In this document: positions 29,446 through 39,164 of the stretch, piece by piece
Layout: each line of letters opens with the position of its first letter
Numbering within the stretch: the stretch's first letter is position 1
Assembly: GCF_009176975.1 (NCBI RefSeq)
Contig: NZ_WEZG01000002.1
Location: forward strand, 1 to 64,000
DNA length: 64,000 nt
Origin: Aureimonas psammosilenae
GTDB lineage: Bacteria; Pseudomonadota; Alphaproteobacteria; Rhizobiales; Rhizobiaceae
Direction of reading: 5' to 3'
Translations under genes and position numbers: made by a program
Notes under the pieces: model-generated
Seen by the model: the letters and a program-made list of their open reading frames with translations, nothing else
Told to the model about the DNA's origin: nothing
Databases searched by the model: none

Positions 29446-32400
29446 TTGATCGCTATCAACCTTGCTGGCGCCGAATTCGCACCGCGTACCGGGGTCTACG
29501 GTAAGGACTACGCTTACCCCTCCGACGCCGACCTCGAATATTACCACAGCAAGGGCTTCGATACGGTCAGGCTGCCGCTTGCCTGGGAGCGAATGCAGCC
29601 GACGCTTTTCGGCGAGCTCGACCCGGCGGAGATGGAGCATCTGACGACGTTTCTGGCCCATGCCGAATCCTTCGGCATGAAGGTCATCGTCGATCTGCAC
29701 AACTATGCGCGCTACGACGGCCAGCGGATCGGAAGCGCGGCCGTTCCGGAAACGGCCCTGCCGGATTTCTGGGTGAAGATGGCGGGCGCCCTGAAGGGCA
29801 ACGTTGCCGTTTCCGGCTACGACCTCATGAACGAACCCTTCGGGCTCGCCAATGACAGCGTCTGGCCCCGCGTCGCCCAGAAGACCGTCGATGCCATCCG
29901 CGCCGTCGACATGGACCAGGCGATCTATATCAGCGGCGATCATTACAGCGGCGCGTCGGGCTGGCTGAACTCCAGCAACAAGGACCTGATTCTCAACGAT
30001 CCGGCCGACAACCTGATCTATCAGGCCCATATCTATTTCGATGGAACGAGCGGCGGGAAGTACAACAACTCCTACGACCGCGATTACATCTATCCCAATA
30101 TCGGCGCCGAGCGCGTCCAGCCCTTCCTGGACTGGCTGACCGCGAACAATCTGAAGGGCTTCGTCGGCGAGTTCGGCGTTCCGTCCGACGATCCGCGCTG
30201 GCAGACCGTCACCGACATCTTTCTCAGCAAGCTCGGCGAATACGGGGTGTCGTCCGGCTATTGGGCCGGCGGCGACTTCTGGAGCTACTACAAGCTGACG
30301 ACCGAGCCTTATGCGGACGGTACCGACCGCCCGACGATGGCGACTCTGCAGAAGCATCTGAACGACGGCGTGCCGAATTTCGACGGCACCCTTCTCGATG
30401 CGTCGAAGGTGGTGTCGAGCCCGGCGCCCGACGGAACGTCGCAGGTTCCTCCGATCGTGGGAACCGACAAGGCGGATATGTTCCTCGCTTCCGCCAATGC
30501 CGACGATCTCAACGGCGGCGACGGCGCCGATATCGTCAGCTACGTCAACAGCACGGCCGGCGTCACCGTGGATCTGGCCAAGGGCGTGGGGTCCGGCGGC
30601 TGGGCCGAAGGCGACAAGCTCGCTTCCTTCAAGACCGTCATCGGCTCGGCCTATGACGACAAGTTCGTGGCCGCCGCCGACGGCAGTTCCTTCTATGGCC
30701 GGGACGGAAACGATCTCTTCGTGGCTGGAGCCGGCGCGGACTACATGAACGGCGGGCGCGGCAGCGACACCGTTTCCTATGCCGAGGCCGAAGGCGGCGT
30801 CACGGTGCAGCTCAACCGCGGCATCGGCTACGGCCGCTACGCGGCCACCGATACGTTCGTGTCGATCGAGAACGTCATCGGCTCGCGCTTCAACGACAAT
30901 CTCACCGGCGATGGCGGGATCAACCGGCTCGAAGGCGGCGACGGTGACGACACGCTGATCGGCGGCGGTGGCGGCGACACGCTGATCGGCGGGGCGGGCT
31001 CCGACACGGTCAGCTATGCCAGTTCGAAGGCCGTCCAGATCGATCTCGCCGCCGGCACGGCGCAGGGCGGCGATGCCACCGGCGACGTCCTGATCGGCAT
31101 CGAGAACGTCATCGGCACCACCTTCGCCGATACGCTGCGCGGCGACGCCAATGCCAACACCCTGTCGGGTGGCGCGGCGAACGACGTCCTGGAAGGCGGC
31201 GCGGGCGCCGACACGCTGGACGGCGGCGCGGACCGCGACACAGCGAGCTATGCCGGTTCCAACGGCGGCGTCCGGGTCGATCTCGTGTCCGGCAGGGGCT
31301 TCGGGGCCGATGCCGAAGGCGACAAGCTGATCAATATCGAGGATCTCCTCGGGTCGAATTTCGACGACGTTCTTTACGGCAATTCCGGCCGCAACATCCT
31401 GACCGGCGGCGACGGCAACGACACGCTGGAAGGCGGGGGCGCCGCCGATACCCTGAACGGCGGAACGGGTTCCGACACGGCGAGCTACAGCCGCTCGGAA
31501 ACGGGCGTGCGGGCCGAGCTTTCCACGGGCCTCGGATTCGGCGGCGACGCCGAGGGCGATCGTTTGATCTCGATCGAGAACCTCACCGGTTCGGCCTTCG
31601 ACGACACCTTGGTGGGCGACGGCAATGCCAACGTTCTCGACGGCGGCGCGGGCGCCGACACCCTGATCGGCGGCGCGGGCGCCGATACCCTGATCGGTGG
31701 GGAGGGCGTCGATACGGCGAGCTACACCAACTCGCGCGCCGGCATTCAGATCGATCTCACTGCGGGCACGGGAACCGGGGGCGACGCCGAAGGCGACAAG
31801 CTCACCGGCATCGAGAACATCATCGGTTCGAATTTCTCCGATACGCTGCGCGGCGATGCGGGGGCCAACTCGCTGAGCGGCGGCGCGGGTGCCGACACGC
31901 TCGAAGGCGGCGCGGGCGCGGACAGGCTCGATGGTGGCGGAGACCGCGACACCGTGAGCTATGCCGGGTCGCAAAGCGGCGTCAAAGTCGATCTCGCGGC
32001 GGGCACGGGCACCGGCGGCGACGCCGAAGGCGATACGCTGTTCAGCATCGAGAACCTGACCGGCTCGGCCTTCGACGACGTTCTGACGGGCGATGGATTG
32101 TCCAACACCCTCGACGGCGGTGCGGGCAACGACACGTTGGAAGGCGGTGCGGGGAGCGATACGCTGATCGGCGGCGCGGGCCTCGATACGGCGAGCTACA
32201 GCCGCTCGCAGGCCGCCGTCATGATCGACCTGTCAACGGGCCTCCTCAGCGGCGGCGACGCCTTCGGGGATGTGCTGGTCGGGATCGAGAATCTCACGGG
32301 TTCGGCCTTCGACGACACCTTGACCGGCGACGCGGGCGCGAACGTCCTCGACGGCGGCGCCGGCAACGATCTCCTTTCGGGCGGCGCGGGCGCCGATACG

Positions 32401-34779
32401 CTGATCGGCGGCGCGGGGGTGGATACGGCGAGCTATGCCGGGTCCCAGGCGGGCGTTTCCGTCAATCTGGCGACCGGTCTCGGTTCCGGGGGCGACGCTG
32501 CGGGCGACCGCTTGAGCGGCATCGAGAACCTGACCGGTTCCGCGCTGAACGACACCCTTTCGGGCGACCGCTTCGCCAACACGCTTCTCGGCGGTGCCGG
32601 CGACGACACCCTTTCGGGCGGCGCGGGCAACGACACGCTGGAGGGCGGCGCTGGAGCCGACGTCCTCGACGGCGGCGCGGACCGCGACACGGTGAGTTAT
32701 GCCGGGTCGCTGGCTGGCGTCAGCGTCGATCTCGCAGCCGGAACGGCGTCCGGCGGCGATGCCGAGGGCGACCGCCTGATCGCGATCGAGAACCTCGTCG
32801 GCTCGCGCTTCGACGACACGCTCGTCGGCGATGCCGGCCGCAACGTCATCGACGGCGGTGCGGGTAACGACACGCTGGAAGGCGGTGCGGGCGCCGATAC
32901 GCTGAACGGCGGGACGGGCTACGACACGGCGAGCTACAGCCGCTCGGCGGCGGCGGTGCGGGTCGAGCTTTCGACCGGTCTCGGCTTCGGGGGCGATGCC
33001 GAAGGCGACCGCCTGACCGGCATCGAGAACGTGACGGGCTCGGCCTTCGACGACACGCTGATCGGAAGCGCCGGCAACAATACCCTGGACGGCGGCGACG
33101 GCAACGACACACTGATCGGCGGCGCGGGCTCCGACATGCTGATCGGCGGCGCGGGTTCCGATACCGCGAGCTACGCCGCGTCGCGCGCCGGAGTGCAGAT
33201 CGACCTGTCGGCCGGAATGGCGCTCGGCGGCGATGCCGCCGGCGACACGCTGATCGGCATCGAAAATCTCATCGGCACGAGCTTCGCCGACAGCCTGGAA
33301 GGCGACGCCAACAACAACGCGCTTTACGGCGGGGCGTCGAACGACACGCTGGAAGGCGGCGTCGGGGCCGATCTTCTGGATGGCGGCGAGGGTCGCGACA
33401 CGGCGAGCTATGCCGGCTCGCAGTCCGGCGTTCGCGTCGATCTCGTGGCCGGGCAGGGCTTTGGCGGCGACGCGGAAGGCGATCGCCTGATCTCGATCGA
33501 GAACCTCGTCGGTTCGCGCTTCGACGATACGCTGATCGGCGATGCCGGCCGCAACGTTCTGGATGGAGCGGGCGGCAACGACCTGTTGGAAGGCGGCGCG
33601 GGCGCGGACACGCTGAACGGCGGCGCGGGCTACGACACCGCGAGCTACAGCCGTTCGTCGGCCGGCGTTCACGTCGAACTATCGACGGGCCTCGGTTTTG
33701 GCGGCGATGCCGAGGGCGATCGCCTGAGCGGCATCGAGAACCTCATCGGCTCGGCCTATGACGATCTTCTCGTGGGCGGCACCGGCAACAACGTCATCGA
33801 CGGCGGCGACGGCAACGACATGCTGATCGGCGGCACCGGCTCCGACACGCTGATCGGCGGCGCGGGCATCGATACGGCAAGCTATGCCGCTTCGCGCGGC
33901 GGCGTGCAGATCGATCTTTCCACCGGCACGGCGTCGGGCGGCGATGCTGGCGGCGACACGCTGACCGGGATCGAGAACCTCGTCGGGTCGAGCTCCAGCG
34001 ATACGCTGAAGGGCGACGCCAACGACAACGCGCTGTATGGTGGTGCGTCGAACGACATCCTGGAAGGCGGCGCGGGCGCCGATCTCCTCGACGGCGGCGC
34101 CGACCGCGATACGGCCAGCTACGAGGGCTCGCAGGCCGGCGTTCGCGTCGATCTCGTGGCCGGGCAGGGCTTCGGCGGCGACGCGGAAGGCGATCGTCTG
34201 ATCTCGATCGAGAACATCACCGGTTCGCGCTTCGACGACGCCCTGTCGGGCGACAGCGGCCGCAACATCCTCATCGGCGGAGCCGGCAACGACACGCTGG
34301 AAGGCGGCGCCGGTGCCGACACCCTGACCGGGGGCGCCGGCATCGACACGGCGAGCTACAGTCGCTCGGCCACGGGCGTGCATGTCGAACTCTCCAACGG
34401 CCTCGGTTTCGGCGGCGATGCCGAGGGCGACCGCCTGAGCGGCATCGAGAACCTGACCGGCTCGGCCTTCGACGACAAGCTCGTCGGTGACGCCAACGAC
34501 AACATCATCTTCGGCAACGGCGGCAACGACGTGCTGCGGGGCGGTGCAGGGTCCGATATCTTCGTGTTCACCACCAAGCCCGGCGCCGCGACGATCGAGG
34601 ATTTCGATGTTGCGGCCGACAAGATCGACTTGTCCGCGACGGGATTGAGCTTCGCTGAGATCCAGGCCGGGCTGAAGGAATATGCCGGGGGCGTCACGCT
34701 CACCGTTTCGGATACGACCACCATCGACCTGACCGGCATGAAACTCGACGCGGTGCGCGAGGATATGTTCATCATTTAA
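29446..34779 (+). CDS. GH5 glycanase with a giant RTX repeat array (~1,777 aa)
   Basis: Residues 1-320 form a GH5 cellulase-type barrel: [32 protein letters not shown], acid/base Glu130 in DLMNEPFG and nucleophile Glu242 in FVGEFGVP. The rest is a tandem array of 79-residue RTX modules (SYxxSxxGVxVDL / GIENLxGSxFDD / GGAGxDTL), closed by a serralysin-like secretion end ([10 protein letters not shown]...). TTG at 29446 is chosen because AAAGAGG lies eight bases upstream and the paralogue at 34934 aligns from there; TTG 29422 and GTG 29437 are alternatives. It is predicted to be exported by type I secretion and to cut or hold the matrix polymer. Confidence 0.88.
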   Translation: MIAINLAGAEFAPRTGVYGKDYAYPSDADLEYYHSKGFDTVRLPLAWERMQPTLFGELDPAEMEHLTTFLAHAESFGMKVIVDLHNYARYDGQRIGSAAVPETALPDFWVKMAGALKGNVAVSGYDLMNEPFGLANDSVWPRVAQKTVDAIRAVDMDQAIYISGDHYSGASGWLNSSNKDLILNDPADNLIYQAHIYFDGTSGGKYNNSYDRDYIYPNIGAERVQPFLDWLTANNLKGFVGEFGVPSDDPRWQTVTDIFLSKLGEYGVSSGYWAGGDFWSYYKLTTEPYADGTDRPTMATLQKHLNDGVPNFDGTLLDASKVVSSPAPDGTSQVPPIVGTDKADMFLASANADDLNGGDGADIVSYVNSTAGVTVDLAKGVGSGGWAEGDKLASFKTVIGSAYDDKFVAAADGSSFYGRDGNDLFVAGAGADYMNGGRGSDTVSYAEAEGGVTVQLNRGIGYGRYAATDTFVSIENVIGSRFNDNLTGDGGINRLEGGDGDDTLIGGGGGDTLIGGAGSDTVSYASSKAVQIDLAAGTAQGGDATGDVLIGIENVIGTTFADTLRGDANANTLSGGAANDVLEGGAGADTLDGGADRDTASYAGSNGGVRVDLVSGRGFGADAEGDKLINIEDLLGSNFDDVLYGNSGRNILTGGDGNDTLEGGGAADTLNGGTGSDTASYSRSETGVRAELSTGLGFGGDAEGDRLISIENLTGSAFDDTLVGDGNANVLDGGAGADTLIGGAGADTLIGGEGVDTASYTNSRAGIQIDLTAGTGTGGDAEGDKLTGIENIIGSNFSDTLRGDAGANSLSGGAGADTLEGGAGADRLDGGGDRDTVSYAGSQSGVKVDLAAGTGTGGDAEGDTLFSIENLTGSAFDDVLTGDGLSNTLDGGAGNDTLEGGAGSDTLIGGAGLDTASYSRSQAAVMIDLSTGLLSGGDAFGDVLVGIENLTGSAFDDTLTGDAGANVLDGGAGNDLLSGGAGADTLIGGAGVDTASYAGSQAGVSVNLATGLGSGGDAAGDRLSGIENLTGSALNDTLSGDRFANTLLGGAGDDTLSGGAGNDTLEGGAGADVLDGGADRDTVSYAGSLAGVSVDLAAGTASGGDAEGDRLIAIENLVGSRFDDTLVGDAGRNVIDGGAGNDTLEGGAGADTLNGGTGYDTASYSRSAAAVRVELSTGLGFGGDAEGDRLTGIENVTGSAFDDTLIGSAGNNTLDGGDGNDTLIGGAGSDMLIGGAGSDTASYAASRAGVQIDLSAGMALGGDAAGDTLIGIENLIGTSFADSLEGDANNNALYGGASNDTLEGGVGADLLDGGEGRDTASYAGSQSGVRVDLVAGQGFGGDAEGDRLISIENLVGSRFDDTLIGDAGRNVLDGAGGNDLLEGGAGADTLNGGAGYDTASYSRSSAGVHVELSTGLGFGGDAEGDRLSGIENLIGSAYDDLLVGGTGNNVIDGGDGNDMLIGGTGSDTLIGGAGIDTASYAASRGGVQIDLSTGTASGGDAGGDTLTGIENLVGSSSSDTLKGDANDNALYGGASNDILEGGAGADLLDGGADRDTASYEGSQAGVRVDLVAGQGFGGDAEGDRLISIENITGSRFDDALSGDSGRNILIGGAGNDTLEGGAGADTLTGGAGIDTASYSRSATGVHVELSNGLGFGGDAEGDRLSGIENLTGSAFDDKLVGDANDNIIFGNGGNDVLRGGAGSDIFVFTTKPGAATIEDFDVAADKIDLSATGLSFAEIQAGLKEYAGGVTLTVSDTTTIDLTGMKLDAVREDMFII
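30628..34557 (+). repeat. Tandem array of 17 RTX modules with a 237-bp period
   Basis: Anchoring on the IEN codons gives starts at 30628 (variant FKT), 30865, 31099, 31336, 31573, 31810, 32047, 32284, 32521, 32785, 33022, 33259, 33496, 33733, 33970, 34207 and 34444. Spacing is 237 bp except one of 234 and one of 264, the latter 27 bp (one nonapeptide triplet set) longer. The units are similar but not identical. Confidence 0.93.
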
Positions 34780-34933
34780 GCAGGTTCGGCTTTCGGGCCG
34801 GAACCGTCGATCCTCCTTCTTTCCCGGCGACGGCTCGGTCCGAACCATAATCGCCAAGGTTCTCCGTTATTCGGCACTCATCGGTCGCGTCCTGAAAGTG
34901 CGGCCGGGAGGCTGGTGGAAAGAAGGGGATCGG

Positions 34934-35887
34934 ATGATTCCAAGAACGATGAAACCGCTGATCGGCGTCAACCTCGCCGGTGGCGAATTTGGCGGCAACA
35001 AGCTGCCGGGGCGCCTGGGGAAGGACTATCTCTACCCCTCCGTCGAGCAGATCGACTGGTATGCGGCAATGAGAATGCGCATTCTGCGCGTGCCCTTCCT
35101 GTCGGCCCGCCTCATCCGGGAGAATGGAGCTTACGGGCCGGATGTCGACGCCGTGATGGCGGCCGTCCGCCGCGCCGCGCGGCACGGAATCGTCGTGGTT
35201 CTCGATCTCCACGAATATGCCAAATGGCCCGATGGCACGCCGCTCACGGCGAGCGCGAAGGACCTTTCCTGGTTCGAGAACACCTGGCGGCAGATCGCCG
35301 AGATCTATCGCGGCTGCGGCAATGTCTGGCTCGGGCTGATGAACGAGCCCAACAAGCAGAAGCCGGCGGAATGGGTCAAACTCGCGGTCGCGGGTCTGGC
35401 AGGCATTCGCGAAGCCGCGCCTACCATTCCCGTCGCCATCATGGGCACCTATTGGGGCACGGCCGGCGGCTTCGTCGACCAGAACGCCGACGCCTTCGAA
35501 GAGATCGTCGATCCGAACGTCATCGTGGAAGTCCACGAATATTTCGACGGCAAGGGCGGCAAGCCCTTGGACGGTCATCGCGCGATCGCGGGAAGCGCTG
35601 ACTCATCCTTCGCCGAGGTCACGGATTGGGCGCGCTCGACCGGGCGGCGGCTTTATCTCGGCGAGTTCGGCTTCACGGCCGACCAAGGGGACATGGCGGA
35701 AGGCCGCGCTTGCTTGTCCTATCTTGCCGCGAATGCCGATGTCTGGGTCGGCGCGACATTCTGGGCCGGGGGGTGGTTCTGGGCGGAAGGCCGCCGTCAG
35801 CCGCCTTACCCGTTCTCGGTGGAGCCGCGCGATTACGACAATCTGCGCGCCGCCCCGCAACTTGAACTGCTGCGCGAATTCGCCTGA
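34934..35887 (+). CDS. GH5-family glycoside hydrolase, single-domain
   Basis: This 317-residue protein is paralogous to the catalytic domain encoded at 29446: LIGVNLAGGEFGGNKLPGR, VVVLDLHEYAKW, acid/base Glu138 in LMNEPNK, VEVHEYFDG, and nucleophile Glu244 in LYLGEFGFT. It has neither signal peptide nor RTX tail, so its route out of the cytoplasm is not evident. A GAAGGGG ribosome site precedes ATG 34934, which is preferred over 34898. Cytoplasmic or lysis-released action, or a non-classical export, are all possible. Confidence 0.88.
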   Translation: MIPRTMKPLIGVNLAGGEFGGNKLPGRLGKDYLYPSVEQIDWYAAMRMRILRVPFLSARLIRENGAYGPDVDAVMAAVRRAARHGIVVVLDLHEYAKWPDGTPLTASAKDLSWFENTWRQIAEIYRGCGNVWLGLMNEPNKQKPAEWVKLAVAGLAGIREAAPTIPVAIMGTYWGTAGGFVDQNADAFEEIVDPNVIVEVHEYFDGKGGKPLDGHRAIAGSADSSFAEVTDWARSTGRRLYLGEFGFTADQGDMAEGRACLSYLAANADVWVGATFWAGGWFWAEGRRQPPYPFSVEPRDYDNLRAAPQLELLREFA

Positions 35888-35892
35888 CGGGA

Positions 35893-36294
35893 TCAGGCGG
35901 TCTTGCGTGCGTATTTCTTCGCTACCCAGAGATCGCCGCCCGGCAATCGTCTGGCCACCGCGTTGACGATCATCGCGCCGCCGAAGCCAAGGCAGGACCC
36001 GAGCGCCTTCATGCCGAGATCGACCCAGCGCCCGTGACGGCCCGGCACGAGATGCTGGGCGGCTTCCAGGCACGCCGCGCAGGCGATCACGAACAGGAAC
36101 GACGGCAGAACTCGCCTGGGAAAGGCGAGGCCGAACAAACCGCCGATCACGCCGAACGCCGCCACATGCTCGATGCCGATCCCGGCGATCACCGGCCGCT
36201 GCTCGATCGGCGACAGGGTGACATAGGCCACGAAGCCGAGGCCCGAGGCTGCGCCGATCAAGGCTGCGATGCGGACGGTTCTGACGACGTTCAT
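35893..36294 (-). CDS. VanZ-like family membrane protein
   Basis: This 133-residue protein has four hydrophobic segments and the family signature VTLSPIEQRP near the first loop, then HVAAFGVIGGLFGLAFP and CLEAAQHLVPGRHGRWVDLGMKALG. VanZ-like proteins are common in polysaccharide loci but their biochemical role is unknown. AGGAT lies close upstream of the ATG. It is convergent with the GH5 gene, with only five bases between the stops. Confidence 0.85.
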   Translation of the reverse strand: MNVVRTVRIAALIGAASGLGFVAYVTLSPIEQRPVIAGIGIEHVAAFGVIGGLFGLAFPRRVLPSFLFVIACAACLEAAQHLVPGRHGRWVDLGMKALGSCLGFGGAMIVNAVARRLPGGDLWVAKKYARKTA

Positions 36295-36466
36295 GGCGAT
36301 CCTGGTTGGACGTTTATTCCGAAGCGAACGGTCGGTTCGCCGTTCGCTCCAGCGGTCCCATCAAACGGGCTTTTCCATGTCCGGCGCGTCGATGCTGGGC
36401 AGGCGGGCAAATCTTTTCGCATGAGCGGCATCGCTTCCCGGCGAAGCTGTGCCGGCCAAGGCTGGC

Positions 36467-37864
36467 CTAGCGCGAGGACCGCGCGGCGCGATGGCCGGCC
36501 GCCCATTGCCGGCCGACAGGCACGGCGACGCTTTTGGACCGGCCGGCGTTGACCTTCGGCATGATCGTCGCCATGACGTATCGCGGCGCGGTGAGGCCGA
36601 CGGCCGTCAAAAACGACATCCACATGAGCTGGAAACCGCGGAAGAAGCTGCTTTCGAGGCCGTTATGGACGACGGCGGTGAGGATCAGCGTCAGCGCCAT
36701 CCACATCAAGGTCGGGTCCTTGCACAGCCCGCGCCGGGTCGCCTGCAGGATGGCGGCGATGATGATGAAGACCATCAGCATCAGGCCGACATAGCCCGTT
36801 TCCGCGCGGATATCGATGTAGCCGTTATGCGCCTGGAGAAGGGAAACGATGAAGCCCGGCGCGCTTTGCAGGCTCGGCGTGTTCAGGCCGATCGCCCAGA
36901 AGCTGTTGAAGCCGTAGCCGAATGTCGGGCGCAGCTGCGCCTGGCTGAGAACGAAGTCCCAGATGAAGGTCCGGCCGGTGAAGGTCGTGTCGTTGAATAG
37001 AAGCATCGACAGCATGTCGAGCGAGAAGCCCATGATCTCGCCGATCAACATGCTGAGCGCCGTTCCCACCAGAAGAAGGAAGAAGAACGGCCAGGACGGC
37101 GTCATGCGCAGGATGCGGCCCATAACCACCGCGGTGATCGCGATCGTCGGCACCAGAAAGGCGATGCCGAGCGAGGTCTTGGATTGCGAGACCACCAGCA
37201 ACAGAAGGGCGCAGAGAACACAGACGATGCACAAGAGCCGCCGCCGGAACGAGGTGTTGATGGCTTCGAAGATCAGCACCGGCAGGCAGACAAGCATGGC
37301 GGCCCCGAGCAGGTTCTTCTGCGGGAAGATGCCCTCGACACCGATGGGACTTGGCGGTTTCACCCCCAGCCAGAGGATGTTGATGCCCACCACGATCATC
37401 ATCAGATCGGCCAGCCGCCGGACGATCTTTCGCGGATCGGGCTCGGCGATCCCGGCGAACAGCGCCGTGAAGACGATGAGGCCCTGCTGCACCAGTCGGC
37501 GGAAGGAGATCGCCGGCGCCAGGGCCCATGTCACGCTGCACAAGGCGAGGGCGAGATAGAGAACGATGGCGCCGGTCGCCAGCGACCACGAGATCTTGTT
37601 CGTGTTGGCGAGGCGCGGCATCGCGGTGAGAACCGCCAGTCCCCCGAAGCCGAGGAAATAAAGGACGTTGATGAGGTTGCTTTCGGACGCCTCGACATTG
37701 GCAGCGGCCGTGGAAACGCCGGTCGCAGCCGAAAAGGCGCTCGTCATCATCGGGTAGACGAGCATCGGGTAAGCCAGCATGATTGCCGGGCAAAGGGTGA
37801 TGTAGAGATTTGCCCATTTGGCCCAAGGTGACCGGGGAACGGCGGGGATCGCCCTGGCGCGCAT
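36467..37864 (-). CDS. O-antigen ligase/polymerase-type (Wzy/WaaL-like) membrane protein
   Basis: This is a 465-residue multi-pass protein. The first segments carry YITLCPAIMLAYPMLVYPM. The periplasmic loop carries GIFPQKNLLGAAMLVCLP and later FTGRTFIWDFVLSQAQLRP, GYGFNSFW and LLQAHNGYIDI with the histidine of the Wzy_C motif. Such proteins polymerise lipid-linked repeat units or ligate chains to an acceptor. ATG 37864 is preferred; the upstream extension is Arg/Pro-rich shadow. A second ligase-type protein is at 39165. Confidence 0.88.
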   Translation of the reverse strand: MRARAIPAVPRSPWAKWANLYITLCPAIMLAYPMLVYPMMTSAFSAATGVSTAAANVEASESNLINVLYFLGFGGLAVLTAMPRLANTNKISWSLATGAIVLYLALALCSVTWALAPAISFRRLVQQGLIVFTALFAGIAEPDPRKIVRRLADLMMIVVGINILWLGVKPPSPIGVEGIFPQKNLLGAAMLVCLPVLIFEAINTSFRRRLLCIVCVLCALLLLVVSQSKTSLGIAFLVPTIAITAVVMGRILRMTPSWPFFFLLLVGTALSMLIGEIMGFSLDMLSMLLFNDTTFTGRTFIWDFVLSQAQLRPTFGYGFNSFWAIGLNTPSLQSAPGFIVSLLQAHNGYIDIRAETGYVGLMLMVFIIIAAILQATRRGLCKDPTLMWMALTLILTAVVHNGLESSFFRGFQLMWMSFLTAVGLTAPRYVMATIMPKVNAGRSKSVAVPVGRQWAAGHRAARSSR

Positions 37865-37967
37865 TTGAATAACCCCTTGGATCAGCAGGCCCGGATAAAG
37901 GCCATACGGGAAGCGAATGCAAGCTTGGCGCCGAAACCGGGCGCCGGCAGCCTTGCCCGCACGACGG

Positions 37968-38888
37968 TCAGGCTGGGGCGATCGCCGCGTCGATCTCGTC
38001 GAGCACGGGGGCGTTCGGCTTGAACTTGCGGGCGAAGAACGCGCCCGACGCGAAGGCCCCCGGCAGGTCGGAGGAAACGAGCGGTTTTGGATGCGCGCCA
38101 AGGCCCGACCATTCCACGAAGCGCTTGTTGTCGCGGCAGAGTTTCAGGCCGGCCGTGTTGGCGAGGATCGTCTGGTAATAACACTCGTCCGGCCCGAAGC
38201 GCAGGCGCAGATGCTGTTGCAGGCGGCGGTGGTCGTCTGTCGGCTCCAGAAGCGCGCGCGCCGCGCGGCGGTTGGCGGCGAACCAATGCTCGCCGTAGAA
38301 CAGATGAAACCGATCGTGAAACGGCGTCTTGCCCTGGAAGGGGAAGTAAGCGGTGTATCGACCGACGCGCAGCTTCGGCTTGCGGCGCAGGATCGGCAGC
38401 CACATCTGGAAGTTCAGGTAGAAGTTACGCTTCTCCTTTCGCGAGAAGTCGTTCTCCAGAAAGTCGAGCTTGGGGTTCCAGTCGCCGACGATTGTCGCGG
38501 CCGGCGTGTGACTCCCCAATTGGTGGATGTCGATGAAGGCGTCGCAATCGGTCGCCTCCAGTTCACGCAAGACCTCCGCCGCCGGCTTCACCGGGTAATC
38601 GGACGCGCTGAGAAGAAAGAACCAGTCGGGACCGCCATCCTCGTAAAGGAGTTTCAGGGCGGCGAGGAAGGACTCGACGACGCTCCACTTTCCCCAGCCC
38701 GTGGCGATGGAGGGCTGCACGAAGCGCACATTGGCGGGGAAAAGATCGGTGCTGAGTGCGCACTGACTGAAATCGTGATGGCAAACGATGGGCGGATCGT
38801 CGTACATCCGGTTGATCATGCGTGACAGCCGAAGCGCTTGTTCCGGATTCGCATGGGATACGATGACGAAGCCGACCTTACCGCTCAT
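37968..38888 (-). CDS. GT14-like (core-2/I-branching type) glycosyltransferase
   Basis: This 306-residue protein begins KVGFVIVSHANPEQALRLSR, then has FVQPSIATGWGKWSVVESFL and WFFLLSASDYPVKPAAEV, the pattern of beta-1,6-N-acetylglucosaminyltransferase (core-2 branching) family proteins, in which the SxxDYP segment replaces the DxD motif. ECYYQTILAN lies near the end. It is transcribed just upstream of the ligase-type gene and probably adds a branch to the polymer. The exact sugar is not predictable. Confidence 0.87.
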   Translation of the reverse strand: MSGKVGFVIVSHANPEQALRLSRMINRMYDDPPIVCHHDFSQCALSTDLFPANVRFVQPSIATGWGKWSVVESFLAALKLLYEDGGPDWFFLLSASDYPVKPAAEVLRELEATDCDAFIDIHQLGSHTPAATIVGDWNPKLDFLENDFSRKEKRNFYLNFQMWLPILRRKPKLRVGRYTAYFPFQGKTPFHDRFHLFYGEHWFAANRRAARALLEPTDDHRRLQQHLRLRFGPDECYYQTILANTAGLKLCRDNKRFVEWSGLGAHPKPLVSSDLPGAFASGAFFARKFKPNAPVLDEIDAAIAPA

Positions 38889-39164
38889 TATTCACCTTTA
38901 AACAGTAACCGTTGCCATCGTTCATACCGGAAGCGGGCCGTTGTGGAACCGCCCCGCCGCGTTAGGCGGGAACATACCCGGTCTTGACCGTTTCGGAAGA
39001 TGCGCCCACCGCGTCTCCTTTCGATCCGCCCTGCATGCGCCTCGGATCGGGGAAGATGTGTTCGACGTGCGACGACGCCGAAGCGCTGGCTGGGGAGTGG
39101 CAAGGCGTAAGGGGCAGGTGGAAAGCGCGTCGGTCTTGACGCGAGCGTATGCGGTGGATGAGCC

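Noticed and set aside
29419-31974. An 851-codon antisense frame opposite the giant RTX gene, with further long ones at 32233-33672 and 33679-34857
   Set aside because: They are reverse-complement shadows of GGxGxD repeats; their periodicity equals the 237-bp sense repeat.
30628-34557. Regular repeats considered as a CRISPR array
   Set aside because: Units are coding, in frame, imperfect and without unique spacers between identical short repeats.
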